From NCBI GenBank assembly GCA_029844215.1, contig CM056725.1, positions 53,915,609 through 53,979,608 on the forward strand: a stretch of 64,000 bases of DNA, written 5' to 3'. Position 1 is the stretch's first letter. The number at the start of each line of letters is the position of its first letter. A program made the position numbers and the translations under genes. The notes beneath the pieces were generated by a model. That model was not told the origin of the DNA, made no database searches, and saw only the letters and a list, made by a program, of their open reading frames with translations. The DNA comes from Przewalskia tangutica. Lineage: Eukaryota; Streptophyta; Magnoliopsida; Solanales; Solanaceae. Shown here piece after piece: positions 12,124 through 24,069 of this stretch.

Positions 12124-13060
12124 TTCTTCCTCTTAGAAACATTCATCCCAATGTTCCTTCTAAGTCTCCAAACACACAGCGCAGATAGTCTTCACTCCTA
12201 TACTTACGAAACCAATCACGCCATCAACGGCCATAGTATAACATACAAATCCAAGCCAACGAGGAATCACCTCTAACATCACAAAAAGCTCACACCCATG
12301 GTCTAAAGGATACTCCTTCGCATCTTCACTTCATTAAAAGAAATGATCACTTTCGCTCATAACACATTGTTCGCTTCTCTTCTTACTCGTCGTCCCTTTC
12401 TCGTACACCAACTCTTTCTAGCACACATACCACACTTCGGGCCACCGCTCAATTTTCACAACCCCGGGAGTTACCACCTCCAAACTTGGTCATCTTACTA
12501 GCCTCAAATTCCTCAAGGCCATTCCCGACCTTCACGATTCGACTGGTCGAACACATCCACGAACTCATACGATGGTTACCTAAATCAGCTTAGCACCCTC
12601 GTGACCCTACCACCGGCTGACCACTTCGAACCGACCCCACCCCAAACCGGCCGCGGGTTAACCCGCGAACGGTCCTCAACCCGACTCCATAATCGCACTG
12701 CACTTTGTTCCCCGATCCGAACAACCCACCTATACAAGTCCCAAAGCTACCACTTTCATCCTACACAACCCAAGGAATTATCCTCAATACATTTCACGAT
12801 ACCAAGTGTTTCGACAAAGACTAACCGTAAAAATCTTTACTCAGACGCCTTACATCTAAGGTCTCAACGTGTAATATTCTAAGGTTCACACCTTCCATGT
12901 CCCCATACTTATCCTTTCAACTAACCATGTTTTCTAACACATCAATAACACAACGCTATCCGCATAAGACACAATAAGAAGATCATCATAACAAGCATAC
13001 CAATCTCTGCAGGTTGGCGATATACCAGATCTACCGCTTCACTCTAATCATAGGCCCACC
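12124..13060 (-). other. A non-coding 3' tract and polypurine region
   Basis: This block lies between gag and the 3' LTR, where pol would be. I see no RT, integrase or other domain. Much of it aligns, on the minus strand, with C's tract at 28736-29493, including a stretch reading GTATGCTTGTTATGATGATC and a later GGTAGGGTCACGAGG. Its LTR-proximal part (12124-12410) matches the tract before M's LTR (63488-63830). An inverted repeat at 12137-12157 and the purine-rich strand at 12124-12136 form the 3' end signal. Confidence 0.75.
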
Positions 13061-14238
13061 GCAGGCGATAGCCATAGGTGTGATTAACCAGCCATAGATC
13101 CCGGCCGAGTCTCTACATCCGCGCTACCTAGCCTGACAATTTCTCGCAAATGGTCCTCGCTGGCCGCATGTAAAACAACCTCCGAATCCAAAGACGACAC
13201 TTCTTATGGATTCTACCGCAACGGCCACACCGAGGTGGGTGGCCTCATCCGTCAACACCACTACTTCGAAACTCAACCCTTGCACTCGACCGCCTCAATA
13301 CTTGATGCCTCAAGATCGCGAGGACCGCTCAGATCGGGCGAGGCGCATAACTAGTCTCACGAGGCGTCCGCTCAAAGTCGCCAAAAGACCATTGCTCGCC
13401 TCTTCGCTGATCCCGGCCATTCCGCCGACCTCTCCGCCTCACACCTGCGCATAAGCCTTCACGCGGCAATGTCCATGCCCGGCCAAGAGCTACACCCGAG
13501 CAAGCTTCTCGCTAAGTAGTCATCGAGCCTCGTGACGAGCGGTGCACTCGCCCTCCATATTTGTCACTAACGCCGGGACATATCGGGCCAACGAGTCGAA
13601 CTCCACGTTGTACTCCCGAACCGTACGCCCGTCCTGCCTCAACATCAAAAATCTGTCGGCCCGAGCCCTCCTCATCTGTGGGGGAAAGAAATGTGCAAGA
13701 AAGGCCCCTGAGAACTCGTCCCATACAGCTGGAAGCGCATGCTCCCCCCGGGACAGTTCCCATGAATCAAACCAGTCGACTGCAGTATCACGCAGCCGAT
13801 GCGAACCCAATATCACCGACTCGCCTCGAGGCCTCGATCACTCTCACGATCCACAGAATCGCTTGATAAACTCCTCGAGGGTCATCCTCACTCGATCCAT
13901 AGAACACCGCGGATCAGCAACTTAAGAAGTCCCGGTTCCAACTATCGCCTGGGTGCACTCATCGTACCCCGGCCCCGCCTCGTTCTCAAGTCTCGCCATA
14001 AACCTAATCTAGTAATCGGGCCATCTCTTGCAACCCATATCCTCTGCTCGCCGCGGGCCGAGGCTCGTATCGTGGTCTCAGCAGCCATCGCCGCGCTCTA
14101 AACTGGGCCGGGCGGCATCAGAGAATCCGCCGTCAGAGCACCACCGTAAAATCGCTCTCGCTCGTAACCTCCGTGTTTCTACTCGCAGCCTCCTCGCTGC
14201 CCTCGCTCTTCTCGGGCTCGTTGCCTCGCAGGAGGCAT
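13061..14238 (-). pseudogene. gag: A gag, frameshifted
   Basis: The start codon at 14238 (minus) opens Met-Pro-Pro, like C and E. The best part is 13816 down to 13520, an unbroken stretch of the retrotransposon gag domain with Asp-Trp-Phe-Asp-Ser-Trp, Trp-Asp-Glu-Phe, Phe-Phe-Pro-Pro-Gln, Val-Arg-Glu-Tyr-Asn and Ser-Leu-Ala-Arg-Tyr-Val-Pro. A CCHC zinc knuckle lies around 13130-13182 with Cys-Phe-Thr-Cys-Gly-Gln and Asn-Cys; an indel displaces its His. The product would be the structural particle protein. No pol domain follows on the minus strand. Confidence 0.85.
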
Positions 14239-14436
14239 AATCGATATAAAAGAATACGCGGGGAGTCCAACTTAAAACACAGCTCTAAGGCACGATCTCA
14301 GAGCGAGAAGAATGGAAACTAATCCTAAATGTCTGCAGCCTCCGATTATAGATGCGGTGCACAACATACCGATAATCAAGACTTACTATTACACTGCTCA
14401 GACACTTTCCGAGGACTAATCGCTCGATACCACTTT
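14239..14436 (-). other. A leader: primer-binding site and GTGCAC hairpin
   Basis: On the plus strand GCTCGATACCACTTTTG (14422-14438) is the complement of the primer-binding site and spacer. The hairpin has GATTAT at 14344-14349, ATAATC at 14372-14377 and the self-complementary hexamer GTGCAC at 14357-14362 between them. The leader is similar in B, C, E and F, including a conserved GAGAAGAATGAAACC stretch, although their pol content differs. Confidence 0.75.
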
Positions 14437-14718
14437 TGTCACGACCGATCCTTGCTCCATGATCGTGCCTTACCCGGCACCCTAGTGATACAACATCGTG
14501 AGAAAATCAACTAAATAAAAACTTAAACATGAAACAAGATAAAATAAGAAACAAAGCAACCAAAACTGTTACCTTTCTCGCATATATATACCAAACGCTA
14601 AATCCTTTTACCAACTCCCCGCCACAACAAAGAATACGTAACTCTAAGAATGTAACCATAACTATGACGATGGACAGTGGCCTCGCCATACCCCGAATGT
14701 ACAAGAACTACATCGACC
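14437..14718 (-). repeat. A 5' LTR, part 1
   Basis: This is the first 282 bp (plus-strand view) of A's 5' LTR, from TGTCACGACC to the insertion point of B. It aligns with 8962-9240. The LTR resumes at 33572 with the sequence leading into CCTCCGAGAAAC, as expected from the intact copy. Confidence 0.88.
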
Positions 14719-17083
14719 GTCACGACTGCCCGGCTCGTGGATCGTGCCTTACCCGCACCCAAGAGTCATACATCGAGAAAATCAGCGAATATAAAACATG
14801 ACATGAAGCAATTGTAAAAAGACACGCTTTCGAGAGTGCTGCTTCCAAGATATATATATATACAAAGTTTTTGCAGCTACATCCCAATCGACAAAGACGC
14901 CTGCTGCACTCTAAGGAAATAATAACTACGGCGACAGGCCCCGCCATACCCTCGACAAGACAAAACTATCTACAACAGGAGATCATACCCAATATAGAGC
15001 TCCTATAAGATGGAGCTCCCGACACCAAAGCAAAAGATCCTAAGGACGCGGATCTAGCACTGCCGCCTTACTCATGGCAGATTTAACGCACTTCGGGCGA
15101 GGTCAGACAACAGTACTAAGTATGTGAAACCGTAAGGTACTTAAATGAAAACATATCATTTTTAAAACCACTTTACAAATATGTATGAAACAACAAGGAA
15201 ACCGCACATACACATCACAAACAAGAGCAAAGAATAGTAAACAGTGTCTTTTCTAGGCCGCGAATGATCGGCAGGCCACCGCCCGTAGATCACCACGCAA
15301 GCCTAATCTCGACTCGTAGTCCGCATAGGCCAATCACATAGGCCCGCATAGGTATATAACCCCGCATCGCGGTAGCTACTCTCGGCATCGCCCCGACTCG
15401 TAGTCCGCACGCCACATGCATCGCATGAGGTATAACCCCGCACACTAACCTCGAACTCCCGTAGCTCGATAGGTCCTCGACCCGCATGAGGTATTCTCGA
15501 ATCACGGTCCTGCATCACCGAAGTCTACCCAGACGGAGGCGCCTAACCCCTGAATATGTCAAGAGGCGAGTGATGTTACACTAACCCAACAAATTATCGT
15601 TAAACAACATAAGCACAACAAGAATACTCTTTACACAAACGTTATAAAGACACTAACACACATAAGATCATATCATGTCTACTTATCAAACCATCTTATT
15701 ATTCTTTTCACAATTCAATATAAGTCCGTTATAAACACATAGGCAAATCGCTTCTTTTATCAATCTTAAGTGGTTATACTTAACTTCCCATAAAGCTAGT
15801 ATAACTCTTGCTTCGCTTAAAACCAATTAGTTCTCTCATAAAAATGATTCAAGATTCTTTGAAATGCTTTCGTATCTTTATTATTCAAAGCTTAAGCCAC
15901 AGGCATCGCCGTAAGTATTATTCAGCTTAAGTCAAAGACATTGCCGTAGTTATTATTCAGTTAACACATGTACGCCTACCGCACTATATATATTATAAAA
16001 TATCATGCTTTAGGAAGAATCACATACCTTCTCAAATAAACCACCGCCAAGTCAATATGTCGCGCAGAGAGTCACCTATAATAGTCACAGACATCTATCA
16101 AAGACTACTCAAGGTCATTCTAAACAGAGGGTTCACAATTTACTGAAAGTCGGGCAGACTTCCCTACCCGGTGAGCTATATAAGTCTATCGTGAAAACAA
16201 TCCTATATAAGCATACCAATTATTCTTCTTTAAACCCTTCCACCGTGATAATAGCCAATTCTATTCTCGCAATATTCTTCTAAGTATTTATACTTATACT
16301 TATACTACAACAGAAGTATTCTCTAATTCAAAAGAGGGTTAGGATTAGTTACCTCGGTAAGCCCAATAATATCCCGGATAAAGTCGCTGAGCAAGGTTTA
16401 GCTCCTAAGTTGTACGCCCAGAGCTCCAGAACCTTAGAAGTTCTTCACAACTTCTACTAAGGATTAAGCGGATATGGGCTGGGGTATTTGGGCATTATAA
16501 CGATACTAGAAGGCAACTTTTTCTACCAAGGGAGGTAGATTTCAGGCTAGGGGGTAGGCCCTCGCCAAACTTCACAAGTGAGTGGGGAGTGTTGGACGAA
16601 AAGAGGCTACAAAGTGGAGAGGAGGATTTTCAAGACTTGGAAAGTAATTTGTCGATTAAGAACTCTTCATCTTAAGAGTCGTATTAATACTTCAAGAAGT
16701 CGCCAACCAATGGACAAGATTAAGACAAGTGCAAGGCAAGTGTAGGGTGAAGATTTACCCACACAAATATCCTACTAACTCCTTGACTTGTGCACAAGGC
16801 ACAAAAACGTGCACTTCAAGTCCAATTCACCCAAATGGACGCATTTCAAGTTCACAAATTGAGGTGCCAAGTGTCGCCTCCCGTTGGTCCAAAATGTTTC
16901 GCCTCTAAAAATCCGCAAAAATGAGAAATGGCATAGCCGGAATTTACCCTACGAAAGTCAGGAAACGCTTTCATTAAAACGATTCTTTAGTGAGTTGTGC
17001 ACAAATAAAAACGCCCAAGGCTTATCTTTAAGGCTAGACTTTTGACGTATTCCTCACGCATACTCCGGAAATACGGTATAACA
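14719..17083 (-). repeat. B 3' LTR
   Basis: It starts GTCACGAC, with the first T missing, and ends GGTATAACA, giving 2365 bp. It contains degenerate direct repeats at about 15297-15520 built on a CCGCATAGG...CCGCATGAGGTAT module, an AT-rich middle and the promoter region near 16650. It is collinear with the split 5' LTR. On the minus strand its first 60 bp match the start of E's LTR. Confidence 0.88.
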
Positions 17084-17116
17084 TTCTCTCCTTAGAAACA
17101 TTCGTCCCGATGTTCC
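17084..17116 (-). other. B polypurine tract and inverted repeat
   Basis: On the minus strand this reads as an ACATCGGGACGAATGT type inverted repeat followed by the purine run AAGGAGAGAA directly before the LTR start TGTTATACC. The same arrangement precedes the 3' LTR of A, C, D, E, F and M. Confidence 0.8.
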
Positions 17117-17217
17117 TTCCCAAGACAGATAACGATAAGGTTCTTCATAACTTAAACAGCTTGGTAAAAGCCACACACGCCACAAAACAACACTTAGGCA
17201 AAAACGATAACGAAAAT

Positions 17218-17514
17218 TTACAAGTAGGAAAGTGAATTACCCGAGGTGCTGGGAATAGTGAGATACTTCGCCTCACGCCCTCCTCGCCCCACGCCATCTC
17301 TCCTGAGCTCGCTCCGCCACAAGACTTTGACTGCCACGCCCTTGGTCCGCAGACGCCTAACCCGACGATCGACTATCGCTATGGAATCTCTCATACGATA
17401 ACCCCTGACTCGACATCGCAATCGGGTGTACCTAGATGGATCCCCGATACATCTCCTCAAAGATAGATACGTGAAAACCGGATGCATCGCCTCCAGATCG
17501 GACGGCAGATTCAA
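17218..17514 (-). pseudogene. B integrase tail and chromodomain
   Basis: A 98-residue open stretch starts with the integrase C-terminal segment (His-Pro-Val-Phe, then Arg-Arg-Cys-Ile-Gly-Asp-Pro-Ser). It continues into a chromodomain-like region with Val-Asp-Arg-x-Val-Arg-Arg-Leu-Arg-Thr-Lys and Val-Lys-Val-Leu-Trp-Arg. In chromoviruses this domain guides integration into heterochromatin. The usual Glu-Ala-Thr-Trp-Glu that follows is shifted out of frame. A matching, more damaged region in E lies at 43500-43670. Confidence 0.8.
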
Positions 17515-17519
17515 CTCAT

Positions 17520-18640
17520 AGTAACCTTGCTTACCTCATGACAATCAAACGCCCAACGTACTGGGCCGAAGTTTCCTTCTTCCCGACTCATCACACCTTC
17601 ATGGGTGACACCTTTAGAAAACCCAATCATGAACCTCGAACTCAAGATGCCGACGACGATGATCCGTGATACGACTTCGCCGACTCGAATACAATAGCCG
17701 CCTGATAAGCTTCACCTTACCCATCGCCACGCACCAAATCTGGTCCCACTAGCCGCACTCGCCCACATCGAACCAACCCATAGGCGACCGCACTTCCTCC
17801 CATACAAGGCCTCATAAGGCGCCATCCGAATACCGGAGTGGTAGCTATTATTATACGCGAACTCAACTAGAGGCAAATGATCCTCCCAACTACCACCGGT
17901 CAATAACACAGCTCGCAAAGATATCCTCGGCAGTCGGATAAGGCGCTCGCTCGTCCGTCTGCTCGTGGATGAAATGCGACTGTGCTCACCGCCCCTAAAC
18001 CCTCCGGAAGCGACCTCCGTAAGTTAGCAGAATCGGGCTCTCTCGATATGATCAAGTAGGGACTCATGCACCGACGATCTCTGATGTAAAGTTCGCATAA
18101 TCCTCACCAAAAGTCGCCCCGACGGGAAGAAAGTGGGCTGATTTCACACCATTGAAGATAACCCATATAGAATCATGTCTCCCTCCGAGCGAGGTAATCC
18201 TGATAAAATCCATGCTGATTACCTCCCACTTCCGTGTCGATCTCAATCGCCGCAACAAACCACCGTGCCTCGTGCTCTACCTTGGCCGACAACATGGGCA
18301 CCGAGCTACGAACTCGCAACGCCCTCTTCGCCATCCCACCAATACACGATCTAGCGTCGTGGTACATCTTGGTCGACCCAGATGGATAGAGTAACGCCAT
18401 ACCGTGCTTCCCAAGAACTCGCCAAGTCCTCAAACATCCGAACACACAAACGCCCAAACCTTAGCACCCATCAGGTGCTACCTCAAAAGCGACCTTGCCT
18501 CACGAAGAGTCAGACACGATATCGAATCAAAGCCGATCTCGAATCGTTGCCTCTTCACCTCCTCAACGATGGAAGACTGCAACCTCACGAACTCTAACCC
18601 CATCGCTATCGGAATCAATCAAACGACACCAAGGCTCGCT
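17520..18640 (-). pseudogene. B integrase (zinc-binding and catalytic core)
   Basis: Integrase joins the cDNA to the target. From N to C on the minus strand: residues of the zinc-binding region around 18400-18270 (Ser-Thr-Lys-Met-Tyr-His-Asp, then Val-Glu-His-Glu-Ala), the core with Trp-Glu-Val-Ile-Ser-Met-Asp-Phe holding the first catalytic Asp (about 18225), Ser-Ile-Trp-Val-Ile and Ser-Ala-His-Phe-Leu-Pro-Val, and the late core near 17880-17790 with Val-Glu-Phe-Ala-Tyr-Asn-Asn-Ser-Tyr-His-Ser-Gly-Ile. The reading frame shifts several times between them. Confidence 0.83.
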
Positions 18641-19140
18641 AATCGTGCAAATCACGAACCATGTCCCTCCTCTCTAGTCGCATATCTCGATAGGCTCCCA
18701 TCGACTCTACGACTAAGAGCATCTGCCACAACATCGCCTTCCCGTGGTGCGGGATATCAACATCGTAATCCTTAAGCAACTCTAACCACCGCCTCGCTGT
18801 GAAGTTCAGCTCCTCCGTCAAGATATACCGAGGCTCTTGTGGTCTGTAAAATATCCACGCCAACCCCATACAAATAGTGCCTGCATCTTCAAAGCGAATC
18901 ACACCGCCAACTCCAAATCACGCGGGTAGTTCCTCTCGTGTTTCTTCACCGTCGATGCATATGCTATAACCCCGCCATGCTGCATCAACACACATCCCAA
19001 CCCGATGCCCGACGATCACAATACACGACATAACCATCTCGACCTCCGAAGAGTAAGAACGGGCGGCTGTCACTTCTTTTCAAGAATCGAAACCCCGCCA
19101 CAAGCATCACCATCAAACTGGCTGCCTTCCGAGTCACCTA
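18641..19140 (-). pseudogene. B RNase H
   Basis: The best segment is 18902-18639 on the minus strand, with Leu-Asn-Phe-x-Ala-Arg-Arg-Trp-Leu-Glu-Leu-Leu-Lys-Asp-Tyr-Asp-Val-Asp-Ile, the end of gypsy RNase H, followed by a linker that leads to integrase. The start of the domain toward 19100 is more damaged. RNase H removes the RNA template during cDNA synthesis. Confidence 0.8.
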
Positions 19141-20110
19141 GTCAATGGTGCAGATAGAAGCAAACTTCTCCACGAACCGATAATATCCTGCAAGGCCCGT
19201 AAAATCGCGAACCTCTGCGGAGTAGCAGTTCAGGCCAAGTCCCGATCGCTTCGATCTCGTCAGATCCTCGAATGCCATCACCCGGCTAATATGCCCAAGA
19301 AACGCCATCAAGTCAACCAAAACTCACATTTGGAAAACTTGGCGTATAATCGCTGGTCTGGAGAATCGCCAAGACAGCCTCAAATGCCCGCATGCTCCTC
19401 GCTCGAGCGAATAAAACCAAGATATCATCAATGAACACTATCACAAACGTGTTCAAAAATGGTTTGAACACTCGGTTCATCAAATCCATGAATACGCCGA
19501 GCATTGGTCAACCCAAAAGACATGACCACTCAACTCATAATGCCCGCATCGTCCGAATGCACCCTAGGGACATCCACCTCTCGACTCGCACTTTTTGATG
19601 ATAGCCCGATCGCAGATCAATCTTGAAAAACATCTCGCACTCGCAACCGGTCGAACAAATCATCAATCCCGGAAGGGGTATTCTGTTTAATGGTCACCTT
19701 GTTCACCGTCAGAATCAACACACATGCGCAGGCCCCGCCCTTCTTCTTCACGAACAATAAGCGCTTCCCGTGGAGAAACACTAGGCCCGATGAAGCCCTT
19801 CTCCGAAATCTCTAAGCCGATCCTTCAACTCTCTCAACTCGGCGTGCCATTCTGTATGGCGGAATGGAAATAGCCGAGTGTCCGTAATATGTCAATACAA
19901 AACTCAATCTCCTCTCGTGAGCGATACCCGGAGGTCGTCTGAAACACGTCTGGAACTCTCGACCACCGGAACCGACGGAAAATCTGTACCGCACCTCGTG
20001 ATCAAACACCCGAACGATGGTAGATATACCCTTCTCGCACCATCTTCCTAGCCTTGAGGTAGGAAATAAACCTACCCTCTACGATACCGTGCTCCTCCCA
20101 CTCAACAACC
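19141..20110 (-). pseudogene. B reverse transcriptase
   Basis: Motifs run in order on the minus strand: Ile-Pro-Pro-Tyr-Arg-Met-Ala near 19860-19840, Phe-Met-Asp-Leu-Met-Asn-Arg-Val-Phe and the catalytic Phe-Ile-Asp-Asp-Ile-Leu (about 19436-19419), then the thumb motif Leu-Ala-Gly-Tyr-Tyr-Arg-Phe-Val-Glu near 19190. This is the standard Ty3/gypsy RT. One Arg is missing from the Tyr-Tyr-Arg-Arg motif, and several frameshifts separate the motifs. Confidence 0.87.
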
Positions 20111-20250
20111 GCCTCAGAAACTGAACTGCATTACTTTCTCTCTCAGCCTACATTGGCATAGCAAGAAGCTAGCCAATCCATCCCCATGATCACGCCGAAG
20201 TCAATCATCTCCAACTCTATCAAGTCGGCCAGGGTCCGACGATCAAACGG

Positions 20251-20480
20251 TCACAGACAAGCTTTATATACCCGCCGAGCTACCACCGAATCACCCACTG
20301 GTGTAGCTACCTCGAAAGGGTCTATGGACTCAGGCTCTATCCCTATCCTACTAGCAACAAGGGGAGATATATAGGATGCAGTAGAAACCGGATCTATCAA
20401 AGCATACACATCAAACCGAACCGATAAGGTACACGTGGACGACATCGCGTGAGGCCTCCCGATCCCGCTGGCCGGACAAA
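20251..20480 (-). pseudogene. B aspartic protease
   Basis: An open frame includes Phe-Asp-Val-Tyr-Ala-Leu-Ile-Asp-Pro-Val-Ser-Thr, then Ser-Tyr-Ile-Ser-Pro-Leu-Val-Ala and Val-Gly-Asp-Ser-Val-Val. The protease matures Gag-Pol. The family usually has Asp-Ser/Pro-Gly-Ser/Thr here, so Val in place of Gly next to the catalytic Asp would be disabling if real. The matching site in E (about 40535) reads toward a Gly-Ser-Thr form. Confidence 0.82.
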
Positions 20481-21706
20481 GCATAAATGCGGCTCGAGGA
20501 CCGCTAGAACCGACCCGCGCCACGACCTTCTGCCGCGCCGGGTCCGTGTACCTTTCCCTCCGTATGCAGTAACTGTCGGGGATGAAGACCGCGAAAGAAC
20601 TCGTAGGCCGACTTACCATCAAGATCGCCTCGTCGGACAAGCCGTGATAATGACCTGCCGCCACAATCGAACAAACTCCCGTAGCACCACAACTCCCGGC
20701 GGGATCTACCGCATCGCCACACCAAAAGGGGTGGTCCCGACGCCGTAACCTCTGCCGCTCGATGTCTCAAGTCCTGGGCCCTGGTCCGCCCTAGAATATC
20801 TCGGGCCGCGGCCGAGGACGGTGCAGGAGTGCTCGTGGCCGGCCGTGGTGCAAATCTAGGCTAGCCGAGGCCGCCACCACGATAGCCACCAAACGACCGC
20901 TGCCCCGGTCTTCTCGCCTTGTCACAACCCGCGTCTTTACGCTCACATCCAAGAGCATGAGCTCGCACGCGGTAATGTCCATACCCGTCAAGAGAAAAAC
21001 CGCATACGACTCGGCCATATAGTCATCTGGCCTGGCGTGGCGGTGCACCCTATCCTCCATAATCGCACTAATGCCGGGACATATCGAGCCAATGAATCAA
21101 ACTCGACATTGTACTTCGACAAAGGCCCTCTCGCCTCGCCAGAAGAATCTATCAGCCCGCGCCTCCTCATCCGGAGGCAGTGAGAGGAAAGCCTCGGTAA
21201 CTCATCCCAAGCAGTGGGACGCGTGCTCTCCCGATAACTCCCATGAATCAAACCAATCGACCGCGGTATCACGCAGACGCGAACCGGCGTCACAGACTGC
21301 CTCGAGGCCTTGATCACTCGCATGATCCTTCAGAATGACGGATGAACTCTCGCGGATCATCCTCCGGCCGACCGTAAAACTCGCGGCTACAACTCAAGAA
21401 ATCTCGTAGCCTCAAACTATTCGCCTCGGGCGCACTACGGTGCGACGAGCCGAGCTGAATCGAACCGCCGCATTCAGCCCTATCCTCGTATCCGCCACAA
21501 CTCTAGCCAATAGCCGGGCCATCTCTCAGAGCTTCCTAACTCCGCCTGTGCCGCGGGATGCGAGGCGTGGTACTGTGGTCTCGCTGGGCCGGGCGCCATA
21601 GAACTCGCCGTCATGCAGATAGATCGGGCTCGAGCCCTCGTGACTCTAGGTGTCTGATCGGGCGCCTCCGCTGCCCTTCTCGCCCGGTTGCCTTACGTGG
21701 AGGCAT
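20481..21706 (-). pseudogene. gag: B gag
   Basis: The start codon at 21706 (minus) gives a Met-Pro-like opening, as in A. The clearest part, around 21320-21060, contains gag-core residues with Ala-Trp-Asp-Glu, a shifted Pro-Pro motif, and Tyr-Asn-Val-Glu-Phe-Asp-Ser-Leu-Ala-Arg-Tyr-Val-Pro-Ala. A zinc-knuckle candidate lies near 20640-20700, with Cys residues in two frames. Gag runs directly toward protease, in contrast to A, C and F, where it is followed by non-coding sequence. Confidence 0.8.
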
Positions 21707-21908
21707 AATCAGCATGTAACAAGGAATACGTTAGAGGAGTCCAACTTTAACACTTCTAAAGCACGATCTCGTGAGTGAGAAGAATGAAACCAATCCTAAA
21801 TATCCTATAGCCTCGATTATTGGTGGTGCACAACACACCGATAATCAAGACTTACTAGATACTGCGTAGACACTTTCCGAGGATTAATCGCTATTCCGAT
21901 ACCACTTT
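21707..21908 (-). other. B leader: primer-binding site and GTGCAC hairpin
   Basis: On the plus strand the hairpin has GATTAT at 21815-21820, GTGCAC at 21826-21831 and ATAATC at 21841-21846. The primer-binding site complement GATACCACTTTTG sits at 21898-21910, but the bases before it (GCTATTCC) are a garbled form of GCTCTG. The leader closely matches A's, although B is pol-containing. Confidence 0.75.
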
Positions 21909-23765
21909 TGTCACGACCGCTCCGGCCCGTGATCGTGCCTTACCCGCACCCAAGTAGTCATACATCGTAGAAAATCAGCGGAATAAAAACATGACATGAA
22001 GAAATTGTAAATGAGACACAGTTTCTGAGAAAAGGGTGCCTTCCGGCATATATATATATACAAAGTTTTTGCAGTTACATCCCAATCGCACAAGATGTCT
22101 CTGCACTCTAAGGAAATAAACAACTATGGCGGACAGGCCTCGCCATACCCCGACGAGACAAAACTATCTACAACAGGAGATCATACCTAATAGTAGAGCC
22201 TCCTAGAAGACGGAGCTCACGACACCAAAGCAAAAGATCCTAAGGATGCGGATCTAGCACTGCCACTCTTACCGCAGATTTAACGCACCTCGGGCGAGGT
22301 CGCATAACAGTACTAAGTATGCGAAACTGTAAAGTACTTAAATGAAAACATATCATTTTTAAAACCACTTTACAAATATGTATGAAACAACCAAGGAAAC
22401 CGCACATAGTGCCACATCACAAACAAGAGCAAAGAATAGGTAAATCAGAATGTGTCTTTTCTAGGCCGCGAATGATCAAGCAGGCCAATTGCCCGTAGTA
22501 TCACCACGCAAGCCTAATCTCGACTCAGAGTCCGCATAGGCCAATCACATAGGCCCGCATAGGGTATATAACCCCGCATCGAGGGTAGCTACTCCTCGGC
22601 ATCGTCCTGGACTCGTAGTCCGCCTGGCCCCACAGACCGCATGAGGAATACCCCCGCACACTAACCTGGAACGCCCGGAGCTCCGCATAGGTCCTCGACC
22701 CGCATGCAGGTATTCTCGATCACGGTCCTGCATCAGCCGAAGTCTACCCCGCATCGGAGGGCAGCTTAACCCCCGGTAAAGAGGTGAGTGATGTTACACT
22801 AACCTAACAGCTTATCGTTAAACAACATAAGCACAACAAGACTACTCTTTTACACAAACGTTACAAGACACTAACACACATAGCATCATAACATGTCTAC
22901 TTATCAAACCATCTTATTATTCTTTTCACAATTCAATACAAGTCCGTTATAAACACATAGGCAACCTGCTTCTTTTATCAATCTTAAGTGGTTATACTTA
23001 ACTTCCCATAAAGCTAGTATAACTCTTAAGCTTCGCTTAAAAACCAATTAGTTCTCTTCATAAAAATGATTCAAGATTCTTTTGAAATGCTTTATCTTTA
23101 TTATTCGTGCTTGCCGTGAGGCATTGCCGTAAGTATTATTCAGCTTAAGTCAAAGACATTGCCGTAGTTATTATTCGCTAACACACGTATCGCCTATCGC
23201 ACTATATATATTATAAAATATCATGCTTTAGGAAGAATCACATACCTTCTCAAATAAACCACCGCTAAGTCAATATGTCATGGCAGAGAGTCACCATAAT
23301 AGTCACATACATCTATCAAAGACTACTCAAGGTCATTCTAAACAGAGGGTTCACAATTCTACGGAAAGTCTGGCAAAGACTTCCCATGAGCTATATAAGT
23401 CTGTGAAAACAAATTCTATATAAGCATAGTTCAATTATTCTTCTTTAAACCCTTCCATCGTGATACCACTCAATTCTATTCGCAATATTCTTCTAAGTAT
23501 TTATACTTATACTTATACTACAAATAAAGAAGTATTCTCTAATTCAAAAGAGGTTAGGATTAGTTACCTCTGCCCAATAATATCCCGGATAAAGTCACGC
23601 TGAGCAAGGTTTAGCTCCTAAGTTGTACGCCCAGAGCTCAGAACCTTGTGGTTCTTCACAACTTCTACTAAGGATTAAGGGATACGGCTAGGTATTTGGG
23701 CATTATAACGATACTAAGGCAACTTTTTCTACCAAGGGAGGGTAGATTTCGGCTAGGAGGGGTAG
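21909..23765 (-). repeat. B 5' LTR, part 1
   Basis: It begins TGTCACGACC after the primer-binding site and aligns with 14719-16560. Direct repeats on the CCGCATAGG module recur at about 22506-22745. The LTR is cut at 23765 by element C, with GTAG as the last bases, and resumes at 33055 with GTAGGCCTCGCC. The intact copy reads GGTAGGCCCTCGCC there, so GTAG is the visible part of the target duplication. Confidence 0.87.
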
Positions 23766-24069
23766 TGTTATACCCGTAGTTGCGTGGTATGTATGTGAGG
23801 ACGACGCATGAGCGCGTAAATTTTGAAAAGAAAGAAAGATGCTGAGTTTTCGACTAAAAGTTTCCTGTTATTTGTGAAGAAAAAGGTTCGTTAATGGGAA
23901 TTGGATTCCTGATTTGGTATTCTGACTTCGAATATTTGAGAATTATGGAATTTTATTTTCTGAATGGTCACGTGGGCCCACGGAGAAATTTACGGCTTTG
24001 GGCCCACTTTGTTTTCTAGATTTTGGCCATCAGGATATTTTTTCGAAAGACGCTTGAGGGCCAATAGGA

